Shown here one piece after another: positions 26,594 through 35,562 of a DNA stretch of 64,000 nt (its first letter is position 1; each line of letters opens with the position of its first letter). A model generated the notes under the pieces. It did no database searches, was not told the origin of the DNA, and saw only the letters and a program-made list of their open reading frames with translations. This DNA is from Micromonospora sp. NBC_01796. Its GTDB lineage: Bacteria; Actinomycetota; Actinomycetes; Mycobacteriales; Micromonosporaceae. Where the stretch lies: positions 7,486,001 to 7,550,000 of the forward strand of contig NZ_CP109078.1 in assembly GCF_035917455.1 (NCBI RefSeq), written 5' to 3'. A program made the translations under genes and the position numbers.

Positions 26594-27565
26594 GTGACGG
26601 GGCAGCCGACACTGATCCGGCCGATGCTGGCCACCGCCGGTGACCTGCCGGAAGAGGCGGGCTGGGCGTACGAGTTCAAGTGGGACGGGGTGCGCGCCGT
26701 CGCGTACGCCGAGCGCGGTGGACGACTGCGGCTGTTCTCCCGCAACGACCGGGACATCACCTCGGCGTACCCGGAGATCGCGGTGCTGCCGTCCCTGCTC
26801 GGCGGGCGGACCGGGGTGCTGGACGGCGAGTTGGTCACCCTGGACCGGCACGGTGCGCCGAGCTTCTCGGCACTGCAGCGCCGGATGCACGTACAGGCGC
26901 CGAGCGCATCCCTGATCGCGTCGGCTCCGGTCCGGTACGTGGTCTTCGACCTGCTGCGGCTGGGCCGGACCCGGCTGGTGGACCAGTCGTGGTCACGGCG
27001 CCGGGCCGCGTTGGAGGAACTCGGCCTGGACGATCAGCGGGTCACGGTCCCCCCGGTGTTCGACGGCGACCCGGACCCGGTGATGGCGACGGCGCGGGAG
27101 CGCGGGCTCGAAGGGGTCGTCTCGAAACGGGTCGACTCCGCGTACCAGCCCGGCAGGCGGTCGCCGGCCTGGCGCAAGACCGCACTGATCCAGACGACCG
27201 AGGTGGTCGTCGCCGGGTACAAACCGGGTGCCGGACGACGTGCCGGCCTCGTCGGCTCACTGCTGCTCGGGATCAACGAGCCCACCGGTCTGGTCTACGT
27301 CGGCGGTGTCGGTACGGGTTTCACCGATGCGATGTTGGAGGACCTCGGCAAGCGTCTACGACCGCTGGAGCGGGACCGGGCGCCGTTCGCCGCGCCGGTG
27401 CCGTCGGCGGACGCGAAGAACGCCCGCTGGATCGAGCCGAGCCTGGTCGGTGAGGTGGTCTACCGGACCGTCACCCCGGACGGGCGGCTCCGGCACGCGT
27501 CCTGGCGAGGGCTACGGCCCGATCGGGAACCGGACGAGGTCAGACGGCCACGGACCGACACCTGA
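26594..27565 (+). CDS. LigD-type ATP-dependent DNA ligase
   Basis: A 323-residue ligase with the nucleotidyltransferase fold. Motif I is EFKWDGVRA with the adenylated Lys29; later motifs are LDGELV, YVVFDLL (motif IIIa), GLEGVVSKR (motif IV) and WRKTA (motif V). The OB-fold follows. It is the free-standing form of the LigD ligase domain, lacking polymerase and phosphoesterase parts. Start is the GTG at 26594, two codons after another GTG. Such ligases are common extra copies in actinomycetes and may act in non-homologous end joining. It is unrelated to its neighbours. Confidence 0.88.
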   Translation: MTGQPTLIRPMLATAGDLPEEAGWAYEFKWDGVRAVAYAERGGRLRLFSRNDRDITSAYPEIAVLPSLLGGRTGVLDGELVTLDRHGAPSFSALQRRMHVQAPSASLIASAPVRYVVFDLLRLGRTRLVDQSWSRRRAALEELGLDDQRVTVPPVFDGDPDPVMATARERGLEGVVSKRVDSAYQPGRRSPAWRKTALIQTTEVVVAGYKPGAGRRAGLVGSLLLGINEPTGLVYVGGVGTGFTDAMLEDLGKRLRPLERDRAPFAAPVPSADAKNARWIEPSLVGEVVYRTVTPDGRLRHASWRGLRPDREPDEVRRPRTDT

Positions 27566-27599
27566 GCCGAGACGGATGCGGCAGAGTGATGGCCCGTGG

Positions 27600-28328
27600 T
27601 CATTCGGGGCGCTGTGCGACGAAGACCATCTCGCGGCCCGGCCGGTCCGGTGCCTGTCGTACCTCGCCGACGAGGAAGCCGGCAGCGGTCAGGGATGCGG
27701 TCACCTGGTCGCGGTGACGGAACCGCAGGGTGGAGTCCGAGGTCAGCGTCGCGCCGTCGGAGGTGAAGACGAAGGTCCAGCGGAACGAGACCAGGTCGCC
27801 GCTGACGTCGACCACGTCGACCCACGTCTCGACCGCGCCGACACCCGCGATGATCGTCTCCTGGTGCGACCGATCGCGGTTCCACTCCAACCACGCCTTC
27901 GCGGTCGGGTCGCGGGTCTCGAACACCAGCCGTCCCCCCGGACGCAGCGCCGCGTACGCCGCCAGCAGCGCCGCGCCCCAGTCGTCGTCGGTCAGGAAAA
28001 CCTGGGCGACGTTCGCGGTCATCGTCACGAGATCCACCTGCAACGGGGGCAGATCCGTCGCGTACCCGTGCACCCAACGCACCCGATCGGCGCCGGTTTT
28101 GGTCCGGGCGACCTCCAGCGACGCCGCCGCCGGATCCACCGCGGTCACGTCCACGCCCTGATGGACGAGCAGACAGGCAAAGGTCCCGGTACCGCAGCCG
28201 ATGTCCAGGACACTGCGCGCGCCGAACTCCCGGACCATGGTCGCGTACGCCTCCAGGTCACCGCGGTCGGGATCCAGGGGGTCGTAGATCCGCGCCAGAC
28301 GGCGCTCGGCGAAGATCGGATCAGCCAC
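27600..28328 (-). CDS. Class I SAM-dependent methyltransferase
   Basis: A 242-residue methyltransferase. Motif I VLDIGCGTGTFA binds SAM; acidic motif II is VTAVDPAAAS; post-I MTANVAQVF and LRPGGRLVFETRD follow in the usual order. GTG at 28328 follows GGTGGGCGC. Target unknown. The gene is convergent with the DNA ligase and lies downstream of the ECF41 sigma gene (87-base gap) on the same strand, so read-through from the sigma promoter is possible. Confidence 0.88.
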   Translation of the reverse strand: MADPIFAERRLARIYDPLDPDRGDLEAYATMVREFGARSVLDIGCGTGTFACLLVHQGVDVTAVDPAAASLEVARTKTGADRVRWVHGYATDLPPLQVDLVTMTANVAQVFLTDDDWGAALLAAYAALRPGGRLVFETRDPTAKAWLEWNRDRSHQETIIAGVGAVETWVDVVDVSGDLVSFRWTFVFTSDGATLTSDSTLRFRHRDQVTASLTAAGFLVGEVRQAPDRPGREMVFVAQRPE

Positions 28329-28415
28329 GCGCCCACCGTAGGTGGAGCCCGAACGTCGCGCAGCACGATTACCCGCGACTGGCGTCGAGGCGTCCGACCC
28401 GTCGCGATCCACGGT

Positions 28416-29246
28416 TCACGGAAGCACGATCCTCCGCAGCCGTTCGGCGGACGTCTCCACGTCGATCTCCGTGATCCGGCCGTCGACGACCGTGAACCGC
28501 ATGACGGAGGACGGCTTCCCGTGCCGTACGACGACAACCCCGGCGCCGCCGTTGACCACGGCGGGTCTCAGCTGGGCCGACGCATCCGCGAACATGATGG
28601 CGTTGCGGGCCACCTCGGTCGCGCCGTGCACCACGACGGAGACGCTCGGCCGCAGCACGATGTCGGGATCGAGGACGGCCACCAGCCGATCGAAGTCCCC
28701 ATCCCGGGCCGCGGCGAAGAACGCGTCGACCGCGACCCGCTGCACCGCCAGGTCGGGGATCGGCACCGGGGTCTGCTGCACCCGCCGTCGTGCCCGGCTG
28801 GCCAACTGCCGGGTGGCGGCGGGCGTTCGACCGACGATCCCCGCGATGTCCTCGAACGGCACCGCGAACATGTCGTGCAACACGAACGCGAGCCGCTCGG
28901 CCGGCGTCAGCGCCTCCAGCACCACCAGCATCGCCGACCCGACCTCGTCCGCGAGCACGGCCTCCTGCTCGGGATCGTCGGGAGCGACCAGTTCGACGTC
29001 GAACGGCTCGTGGCGCCGGGACCGCAGCATGTTCAGGCAGATCCGCGCCACAACCGTGGTCAGCCAACCGCCGAGATTCCCGATCTCCGCGGCGGACGAC
29101 CGGGACAGCCGCAGCCACGTTTCCTGCACCGCGTCCTCGGCCTCGCTACCCGACCCGAGCATCCGATGCGCCATGGCGAGCAGCCGGGGCCGGTGCTGCT
29201 CGAAAACCTGCCCGGAACCTGCCTCGGGAACTTCCTCCGGAACCAT
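28416..29246 (-). CDS. sigJ: ECF41-type (SigJ-like) RNA polymerase sigma factor
   Basis: A 276-residue sigma factor: region 2 (RLLAMAHRMLGSGSEAEDAVQETWLRL), region 4 (FAVPFEDIAGIVGRTPAATRQLASRARRRVQ) and a C-terminal SnoaL-like domain (about 165-275). This is the architecture of ECF41, in which the extra domain regulates activity in place of a separate anti-sigma factor. The conserved DGGG/NPDKL-type motifs of that domain appear altered here (NGGAGVV). The partner carboxymuconolactone decarboxylase gene is divergent, the standard ECF41 context. The start codon overlaps a promoter element. Confidence 0.92.
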   Translation of the reverse strand: MVPEEVPEAGSGQVFEQHRPRLLAMAHRMLGSGSEAEDAVQETWLRLSRSSAAEIGNLGGWLTTVVARICLNMLRSRRHEPFDVELVAPDDPEQEAVLADEVGSAMLVVLEALTPAERLAFVLHDMFAVPFEDIAGIVGRTPAATRQLASRARRRVQQTPVPIPDLAVQRVAVDAFFAAARDGDFDRLVAVLDPDIVLRPSVSVVVHGATEVARNAIMFADASAQLRPAVVNGGAGVVVVRHGKPSSVMRFTVVDGRITEIDVETSAERLRRIVLP

Positions 29247-29307
29247 GTCACATTCCTCCGTCGTGTCGGGTCATACCCATGACCCACGAGAACCCGCCGA
29301 TGTGACA
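29246..29307. promoter_or_regulatory. Interleaved divergent ECF41 promoters
   Basis: Plus strand: TGTCACA (29246-29252), 16 bases, then GGTCAT (29269-29274), directed at the decarboxylase gene. Minus strand: TGTCACA (29307-29301), 16 bases, then GGTCAT (29284-29279), directed at the sigma gene. TGTCACA is the published ECF41 -35 element; the -10 differs from the published CGTC by one base. The two promoters are exact mirror images around 29276/29277 and their -10 boxes are four bases apart. Confidence 0.78.
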
Positions 29308-29324
29308 GCACGAGGAGAACAGTC

Positions 29325-29780
29325 ATGCAGGCACGGATCAACCACCCGGTCATGGTCTTCCCCGCGGCGATGAAGGCTCTGATCGCCCTGTCGAGCTCTA
29401 CCGGGGACACCCTGCCGGAGTCCACCCGCAACCTCATCCACCTGCGCGCCAGCCAGATCAACGGCTGCGCCGTCTGCCTCGAGATGCATGCGGCGGACAT
29501 GCGCAAGGCCGGCGAGCCCGACGAACGACTCTTCACGGTCGCGGGCTGGCGAGACGCGGCCTACTTCAGCGACGCCGAGCGGGCCGCACTCGCGCTGACC
29601 GAGGCCACGACCCGGCTCGCCGACCGCGCCGATGCCGTGCCGGACGAAGTCTGGGACGAGGCCGCGAAGCACTACGACGAGCAACAACTCGCGGCCCTGG
29701 TGATCACGATTGCGTCGATCAACACCTGGAACCGGCTCAACGCCGCAACCCGGGCCGTGGCGGGGTCGCTGGGAGGCTGA
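29325..29780 (+). CDS. Carboxymuconolactone decarboxylase (AhpD-like) family protein
   Basis: A 151-residue all-helical protein with the AhpD-like redox motif GCAVCLEMHAADM (Cys48, Cys51, His55). GAGGAGAACAGTC is the binding site before the ATG at 29325. Members bearing this motif act as peroxidases or alkylhydroperoxidases. It is the classic target gene of ECF41 sigma factors, and its promoter matches that of the divergent sigma gene. Confidence 0.9.
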   Translation: MQARINHPVMVFPAAMKALIALSSSTGDTLPESTRNLIHLRASQINGCAVCLEMHAADMRKAGEPDERLFTVAGWRDAAYFSDAERAALALTEATTRLADRADAVPDEVWDEAAKHYDEQQLAALVITIASINTWNRLNAATRAVAGSLGG

Positions 29781-29890
29781 CGGGGACAGGATTTCGAAGA
29801 GCAGACTGTCGGGCCACGCACGGGGTCGTTTCCCCGCCCCGGCGGTGGGGCAATCGGTCCTGACGTTTACGGCTATCAATGGGGGACGAC

Positions 29891-31057
29891 GTGAATCGTA
29901 ACGGGGTACGGCAGGCGTCAACGGTGCTCGCGGCGGTGGTGGCCGTGACCGCGGCATCGCCGACACTGACGGCGACAGCGAGCACCGGTGACTTCCTGCC
30001 GGCGCAGTACATCTCCACCGGTTTCACCACGACCAACACCCTGGCCGTCGCGGACGTGACCGGTGACGGACGCCCCGACATCGTGGTCGGGGTCGGAGCA
30101 GCGGACAACACCGAGACCAGCTCGCTGCTGGTCTACGCCCAGCAGCCCGACCACCGGTACGGCACGCCCCGGCGGATCGTCGGGCACGGCGATGACCGGG
30201 ACGTTCGGCTGGCGGTGGGCGACATCGACGGCGACGGACGTATCGACGCCGCGCTCGCCACCTCGGCCGGGGTGGACGTCTTCTATCAAAGGTCGGGCCA
30301 GCTCACCGGGCCCACCCTTGTCGGCACGGGCGCGGAGGATGTCGCGCTCTCGGACGTGACCGGTGACGAGCGCCTCGACCTCATCGCGTCGGCGTACCAG
30401 GGGACGGTGTTGATCTACCGGCAGACGCCGGCCGGTACGTTCGGCACCGCCACCTCCGTCACGGGTCCGTTCGAGTCGGGAGCGCCGTGGGGACAAGTGT
30501 TCGCGGCGGACCTCAACGGTGACTCCCGCCCCGACATCGCCCAGTTCTACGGCAAGGGAACCTGGGTGCGGCTGCAGCAACCGGACGGGACGTTCGGTCC
30601 GGCGACGACCCACCTCGTCGCTCCGGACTCCGACGGCTACCGCTGGGCCGGCGGTGGAGCCGCGGTCGGCGATCTCACCGGTGACGGACGTACCGACCTG
30701 GTCATGACCACTGCGGCCAACCGCCCGAACAGTGCCGTGAACGTCTTCGCCCAGCAGGCCGGCGGGCTGACGACAACACCGGTGGCGTACCCGGCGTACG
30801 ACCTGGCGTCCGGCATGGCGATCGGTGATCTGACCGGCGATGGCCGATCCGACCTGGTCGTGGCACACAACAGTTGGCTGGCCCTGACCATCGCCGTGCA
30901 ACAGGCAGGTGGCGCGCTGGGCGGCTACCGGATCAACGACGCCGACGGCATCGGATCGGCGCTGGACGGCCTGGCGATCGCCGACCTGAACGCTGACGGC
31001 AAGCTCGACGTCGTGAGCGTCGCGTACACCAAGTTGGTGCTCCTGCTCCAACGTTGA
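29891..31057 (+). CDS. Secreted FG-GAP/VCBS seven-bladed propeller protein
   Basis: A 388-residue secreted protein; the GTG at 29891 follows GGGGGACGAC, better placed than the ATG at 29879. A signal peptide (STVLAAVVAVTAASP) precedes seven Ca-binding loops of the form D-x-[TDN]-G-D-x-R-x-D, for example VADVTGDGRPDIVVG and IGDLTGDGRSDLVVA. Seven loops make a complete integrin-alpha-like beta-propeller. The role is probably adhesion or binding at the surface. A strong terminator follows. Confidence 0.85.
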   Translation: MNRNGVRQASTVLAAVVAVTAASPTLTATASTGDFLPAQYISTGFTTTNTLAVADVTGDGRPDIVVGVGAADNTETSSLLVYAQQPDHRYGTPRRIVGHGDDRDVRLAVGDIDGDGRIDAALATSAGVDVFYQRSGQLTGPTLVGTGAEDVALSDVTGDERLDLIASAYQGTVLIYRQTPAGTFGTATSVTGPFESGAPWGQVFAADLNGDSRPDIAQFYGKGTWVRLQQPDGTFGPATTHLVAPDSDGYRWAGGGAAVGDLTGDGRTDLVMTTAANRPNSAVNVFAQQAGGLTTTPVAYPAYDLASGMAIGDLTGDGRSDLVVAHNSWLALTIAVQQAGGALGGYRINDADGIGSALDGLAIADLNADGKLDVVSVAYTKLVLLLQR

Positions 31058-31150
31058 GGGGTTGCACCTGCCTGCCACCGGTCCGCTGCCACATAAGCAC
31101 CGCAATGTAACCATTCTCTCGACCGGGTGGCCCGCGTACCGACCAACAGT

Positions 31151-31194
31151 CGGGCGTCCGGTGCGACGGCAGTCACCGTCGCACCGGACGCCCG
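31151..31194. terminator. Strong bidirectional hairpin
   Basis: A perfect 19-bp stem (31151-31169 paired with 31176-31194) with a 6-base loop, midway between the FG-GAP gene and the convergent solute-binding gene. No T-run, typical of actinobacterial terminators. Confidence 0.85.
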
Positions 31195-31281
31195 CTGTAC
31201 GGACGCCGCAATCGCCGCCAGGGTCATAACCTGCGCCTGGTGCATCTGTCCCATCAGCTCGTGCCCGGCAGCTGACCCCCG

Positions 31282-32640
31282 TCAGGTCTGTTTGCCGTGC
31301 AGGGCGTCGGTCAACCGGCGTACGTGGTCCTCGGTGAACTTGCCGTCACCGTCGAGCGCCTGGTGCACCACGTCCCGGAAGACCTTGCTGAACAGGATGT
31401 AGTGCGGCGTGACCGGCCGGGAACCGGCCCGTTCGATCGCCCGCAGGAGATCATCCGCGTAGCCGTACCGTTCGGCGATGTTCGGATCCAGGTAGACGAT
31501 CCGGCGGGTCGCGGCGAACCCGCCGTGTTCGAAGAGAATCTGCTGGCTGCGTTCGCCGGTGAGAAACTCGATCAGGTCTCGGGCGGCGTTCGGCATCCGG
31601 GTGCCGCTGGCGACGGCGAGATTCTGGCCACCGAGTACGCTGCGCCCGGGCACCGCGGCGACCTCGAAATCCACCCGCTGCGCGGCCTCGACCGAGGTCA
31701 GGTCCCGGTACGCCACCGGCCAGTTCCGCATCGCCAAGAGCCGACCCTCGGCGAACGCGTTGGTGGTCGCCTTCTCGTCGAAGTCGACCGAATCCGGATG
31801 CACCAGCGGTTTGCCGCCGACCGCCAGCCCGTCCTTCAACCGGCGCAGCCCCTCCTCGGCGGCGGTGGAATCGAGCACCACCTGGTTGTCAGCGTTCACC
31901 ACCTCGCCCCCGGTGGACCAGATCGCCTCCAACGCGTTCACCGTCAGGATCTCGTCGTCGACCAGTTGCCAGGCGTAGCCCGCCTCCAGCTTCGGGTCGT
32001 ACTGCGGATCCTGCGGGTTCAGCGCCTCCTCACCCCGGTTCTGGATGTCCGCCCATGATTCCGGCGGATCGGGCCACCGCTGCCCCGGCGTCTCCGGGTT
32101 CTTCCGGTCATAGGTGCGGTAGTAGAGCAGCCCGGCATCGGTGTTGAACGGCAGGGCCCAGAGCCGGCCGTCGTACTCGGCGGTCTTCCGGGGCTCCGCC
32201 AGGAATCCCTGAAGCAGCCCGCGTCGCTCCAGGCTCTCCGGGTCGAGCGACTGGATCCGCCCGGTGGCCGCGAACTCGGCGGTCCAGGTGACGTCCAGGT
32301 TGTAGACGTCCACCTGCTCGATCGGGTTCAGCATCTCGCTGTGTGCCTTGTCCGGCGAGCGGGAGACGGTCACCAGCTTGACCTCCTGATCCGGGTGGGC
32401 ATCGTCCCACTGCTTGATCAGCTTGCCGCGCTGGCCGCCCTCGCTCTCGTCCTCGCTGGTCAGCAGCCGCAGGATCCCGCGCTCCAGGTCCTGGTCCGGC
32501 TCGAACAGCGGCGGCACCGCGATGCCGAGCACGAGACCGACCGTGAGGCCCAGTGCCGCGAAAGCCAGTCCGGACAGACCGGGATGGGCCCGGGCCCAAC
32601 TCCGGGTGGCATCGGCGGCGGTGCGCGTACGCGAACTCAT
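31282..32640 (-). CDS. Membrane-anchored extracellular solute-binding protein
   Basis: A 452-residue protein starting MSSRTRTA at the ATG at 32640, with GGAGGACAG before it. A single N-terminal helix (about 20-44, LSGLAFAALGLTVGLVLGI) has no lipobox Cys or clear cleavage site, so the protein is probably membrane-anchored. The rest is a cluster-B (maltose-type) solute-binding fold, with LWALPFNTDAGLLYYR and NVAVASGTRMP-like segments. No ABC permease or ATPase gene is near. It follows the transmembrane caspase gene by 25 bases, which suggests a receptor rather than an importer role. Confidence 0.82.
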   Translation of the reverse strand: MSSRTRTAADATRSWARAHPGLSGLAFAALGLTVGLVLGIAVPPLFEPDQDLERGILRLLTSEDESEGGQRGKLIKQWDDAHPDQEVKLVTVSRSPDKAHSEMLNPIEQVDVYNLDVTWTAEFAATGRIQSLDPESLERRGLLQGFLAEPRKTAEYDGRLWALPFNTDAGLLYYRTYDRKNPETPGQRWPDPPESWADIQNRGEEALNPQDPQYDPKLEAGYAWQLVDDEILTVNALEAIWSTGGEVVNADNQVVLDSTAAEEGLRRLKDGLAVGGKPLVHPDSVDFDEKATTNAFAEGRLLAMRNWPVAYRDLTSVEAAQRVDFEVAAVPGRSVLGGQNLAVASGTRMPNAARDLIEFLTGERSQQILFEHGGFAATRRIVYLDPNIAERYGYADDLLRAIERAGSRPVTPHYILFSKVFRDVVHQALDGDGKFTEDHVRRLTDALHGKQT

Positions 32641-32665
32641 CTGTCCTCCGCTCCTGAGCCGGCCG

Positions 32666-35509
32666 TCACCGGGTTTCCCACAATGCTTCGAAGATCGTGG
32701 CGAGCTCCTCGCGGATGGTGCCGGGCGTAGCCTCCCGGCAGGACCCACCGGTGGTCCCGGTGATCCGCTGCAGTTCCCTGGCCCGGCAACTGGTCGTGCC
32801 GACGGCGAGGGCAAACACGCGTACCCCCGAGTCCCTGACCGCCGCCTCGAACTGGCCGGCGCTGATCGGGCTGGCATTGTCGTCCTGGCCGTCGGTCACG
32901 ATCACCAGCGCGGTCACCTGATCCTCGGTGGTCCGCCCGACCGTCTTGATGCCTTCGACGATGGTGCTGTACAGCGGCGCCGGCCCACCGGGGGTGACGG
33001 TGGCCAGCCCCGCGCTCGTCGCCGTCCGGGTCTTCTCCCCGGCCGTACCGTCCGGCCGGGCGATCGGCACCAGCCGACGGATCCCACCGGTCCCCTCGCC
33101 CTGGAAGGACCAGACCCCGAAGGAGTCACGTGGGCCCATCAGGCTCACCGAATCGGTCACTCCCCCGACGGCCGAGTCCCACAACCGGCGGTCGTCGGGC
33201 CCACGGGCGGTCATCGAGCCGGAGGCGTCCAGCGCGACCAGCACCCGACCGGGGCGGTGCACCTCGGCGTAGGTGTCGCGGGTCGACCGGAGTTGTTCCG
33301 GTGCGACGGCCATGGCGGTGATCCCGGCCCCGGGCTGTACGCCGTACTCGGTGGAGATCGGCGCCAGTGGCTCGGCCTCCGAGCCGGTCTCGGCCTCCGG
33401 TGGACGCAATCCGATGGCGGTCAACGCGCTCCGTCCGGCCGCCGTGTCGAGCCAGGCGCCGAAACGTCTCGCCGCGCCGGTCTGCTGGGCACTCAGGTTG
33501 TCCCAGGCCAGCCGGACGAACGGATGGTCGAGCACCGGAGTGCTGGCCGGGTACAACGCCTTGAGCTGGTCGGAGCCGGGCAGCTTCTGCGGCGAGCCGG
33601 CGCACGTCGTACCGAGCGCGGCACCCTGGTTGAACCGGGCCAGGGACTGTTCGGTGAGGACGAACGCGACGTTCTCCCGGGCGCTCCGTTCCGGTACGCA
33701 GAGCAGCCGAGCGATGTCCGCCTCGGGTGGGTACCCCGCACGGTCGTAGGAGTTGCCGACGTACCGCTCCACCCTCAGCGGTGTCTTCGGCGCGACCCCG
33801 CGCTCGGGATCCCCGGCCGCGGCGGCGTAGAGAGCCAGCCGGGCCAGTTCGCCGACCGTCGCCGCCGGGTCCGGCGCGATCACACCCCAGCCGAGCGACT
33901 CCAGGCTGTCGAGGAGCTTCGGCCAACTCGCACCGGTGAGCGGGAGGCCCTCGACCGACCCGGCCGGCACCACCTGACGGTCGGCGACCCCGAGGACCAG
34001 CGGGGTGGACGCCACCGACCGGACCTCGGCGGTGACGACGGGCAGCGCGGTGCCGGTCGTCTCGGCCTCCTCCTCCGCCAGTCGCAGCTCGACCGTCGAA
34101 TCCGGTAACCACACGTCCGGCCGGGGGCCGATCCGTTGCCGGTCGTCGTCGCTCCAGCCACGACCGAGCGCCGTCACGGTCTGCCCGCGCGGTTCGGCGT
34201 ACACCAGCACCCGGATCTCCGGGCAGTCGAAGTTGTCCCGGGCGGTGTCCAGTTCGAACGCCTCGGCGAGTTGCCGGGTGGGCACGTACCCCTCGGGCGT
34301 GGTGAGCACCCGCAACTGGCTCGCGGGCGGACAGGTCGCCAACCAGACCTGACCGGCCGCGGCCGCGTCCAGGGCGGGAACTCCCAGGGCAACGGCGAGC
34401 AGGAACGCCAGCGCCGCGACCAGCGCCACCCGTAGCCGGGTCAGCCGTCGCCAGCCGAAGTGGATTCCGAGCCGGCCGATCAGGCGGGCGATCGGGCGAC
34501 CCGCGGCGAGCGCGGCGAACAGGCACACCAGGATCAGTAACAGGGTCCCCCAAACGCTGCGCAACAACTCGCCGCGTACGCCCGGCGGGAGCTCGAACCA
34601 GCCGCCGCCGTGCCGGCCCGACACCAGGAAAGGCACCGTCGCGGCGCCGGCCGCCGCCGCGATCAGGACCGAGGGCCACCGGGCCCGCCGGGGGGCCACC
34701 GGCGGGCGTCGCCGTTGCGGTGGCTGGTTCCCGGTACGCGCCGGATTGGTGGCGAGCACCAGGTCGCCGGCCCGGCCGGTGACACTCCGCCGTGGCTTGG
34801 GGTACTCGGCGGCCGGCAACGACCAGCTCAGATACTGGTACGCGGACTCGATGGTGATCTCGGCCGCACCACTCGGGTCGCCTTCGGTGAGGAGTTTGAT
34901 CAGCGCGCCGGTGAACGCGGTGTGCCTGGCTCCGTGGGGTGCGAGGGCGACCTCCTCGCGCCCGGCGGAGGCGAGCACGAAAGCTCCCTCGATCGCGGTC
35001 AGGTTCATGATCTGTGTCGAGGCACCGAGGGTGCCGATCGCCCGTCCGGAGAAGCAACAGTCCAGGATGACGATCTTCGATCGCGCCCGGCTCTCCATCG
35101 CGTACTGGCGCAGGACGCGGTACGGGAAAGCGGTGTGTGCCAGTCGATGCGGGCGGGAGTTGGTCTGTCGGGCCGCCAGGAACAGGTCGCCGGACGCGCT
35201 GACCAGGCCGTGGCCCACGTAGTAGATGACCAGGATGTCCTCGGCCCGGCGGGCGGCGTCGCTGATCGCCTCGCCCAGGTCCATCGGAGTGGCCAGGTCC
35301 AGCTTCACGGTGATCTTCCGGGCCCCGCAGCGCATCGCGAGGACCTGGCTGAGATCCGCCAGGGTCGCCGCGATCGCCGGTACGTCCGGCAGGTTGGAGC
35401 CGGGCTCGTGCCGGCCGGTGCCGCAGAGCAGGACGACGGCGTCCGCGAGTCCACCGTGTCTGTCGTCGCGGCGGCTCTTCGTCGGCCCCCCGGGGTCCAC
35501 CATCATCAT
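32666..35509 (-). CDS. Transmembrane caspase with solute-binding-like and vWA domains
   Basis: A 947-residue multidomain protein. Residues about 20-240 form a peptidase C14 caspase-like domain with His100 (YYVGHG) and a catalytic Cys in LDCCFSG, most likely Cys152. Three membrane helices follow (about 278-297, 319-337, 358-380). Residues about 395-700 resemble a solute-binding fold and about 755-945 are a vWA domain with an intact MIDAS (Asp761, Ser763, Ser765 in LDASGSM, then VTDGQDDN). With three helices, caspase inside and vWA outside fits. Start is one of three consecutive ATGs (35509, 35506 or 35503). It is preceded by an EACC1 gene. Confidence 0.85.
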   Translation of the reverse strand: MMMVDPGGPTKSRRDDRHGGLADAVVLLCGTGRHEPGSNLPDVPAIAATLADLSQVLAMRCGARKITVKLDLATPMDLGEAISDAARRAEDILVIYYVGHGLVSASGDLFLAARQTNSRPHRLAHTAFPYRVLRQYAMESRARSKIVILDCCFSGRAIGTLGASTQIMNLTAIEGAFVLASAGREEVALAPHGARHTAFTGALIKLLTEGDPSGAAEITIESAYQYLSWSLPAAEYPKPRRSVTGRAGDLVLATNPARTGNQPPQRRRPPVAPRRARWPSVLIAAAAGAATVPFLVSGRHGGGWFELPPGVRGELLRSVWGTLLLILVCLFAALAAGRPIARLIGRLGIHFGWRRLTRLRVALVAALAFLLAVALGVPALDAAAAGQVWLATCPPASQLRVLTTPEGYVPTRQLAEAFELDTARDNFDCPEIRVLVYAEPRGQTVTALGRGWSDDDRQRIGPRPDVWLPDSTVELRLAEEEAETTGTALPVVTAEVRSVASTPLVLGVADRQVVPAGSVEGLPLTGASWPKLLDSLESLGWGVIAPDPAATVGELARLALYAAAAGDPERGVAPKTPLRVERYVGNSYDRAGYPPEADIARLLCVPERSARENVAFVLTEQSLARFNQGAALGTTCAGSPQKLPGSDQLKALYPASTPVLDHPFVRLAWDNLSAQQTGAARRFGAWLDTAAGRSALTAIGLRPPEAETGSEAEPLAPISTEYGVQPGAGITAMAVAPEQLRSTRDTYAEVHRPGRVLVALDASGSMTARGPDDRRLWDSAVGGVTDSVSLMGPRDSFGVWSFQGEGTGGIRRLVPIARPDGTAGEKTRTATSAGLATVTPGGPAPLYSTIVEGIKTVGRTTEDQVTALVIVTDGQDDNASPISAGQFEAAVRDSGVRVFALAVGTTSCRARELQRITGTTGGSCREATPGTIREELATIFEALWETR

Positions 35510-35562
35510 GCCTTCCAGACACCCTCGGATCGGCGCGGGGTACGGCGTCCGACCCAACGGGC

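Noticed and set aside
28416-29246. ECF41 sigma factor needing a separate anti-sigma factor
   Set aside because: The SnoaL-like C-terminal domain serves this role in ECF41, and no anti-sigma gene is adjacent.
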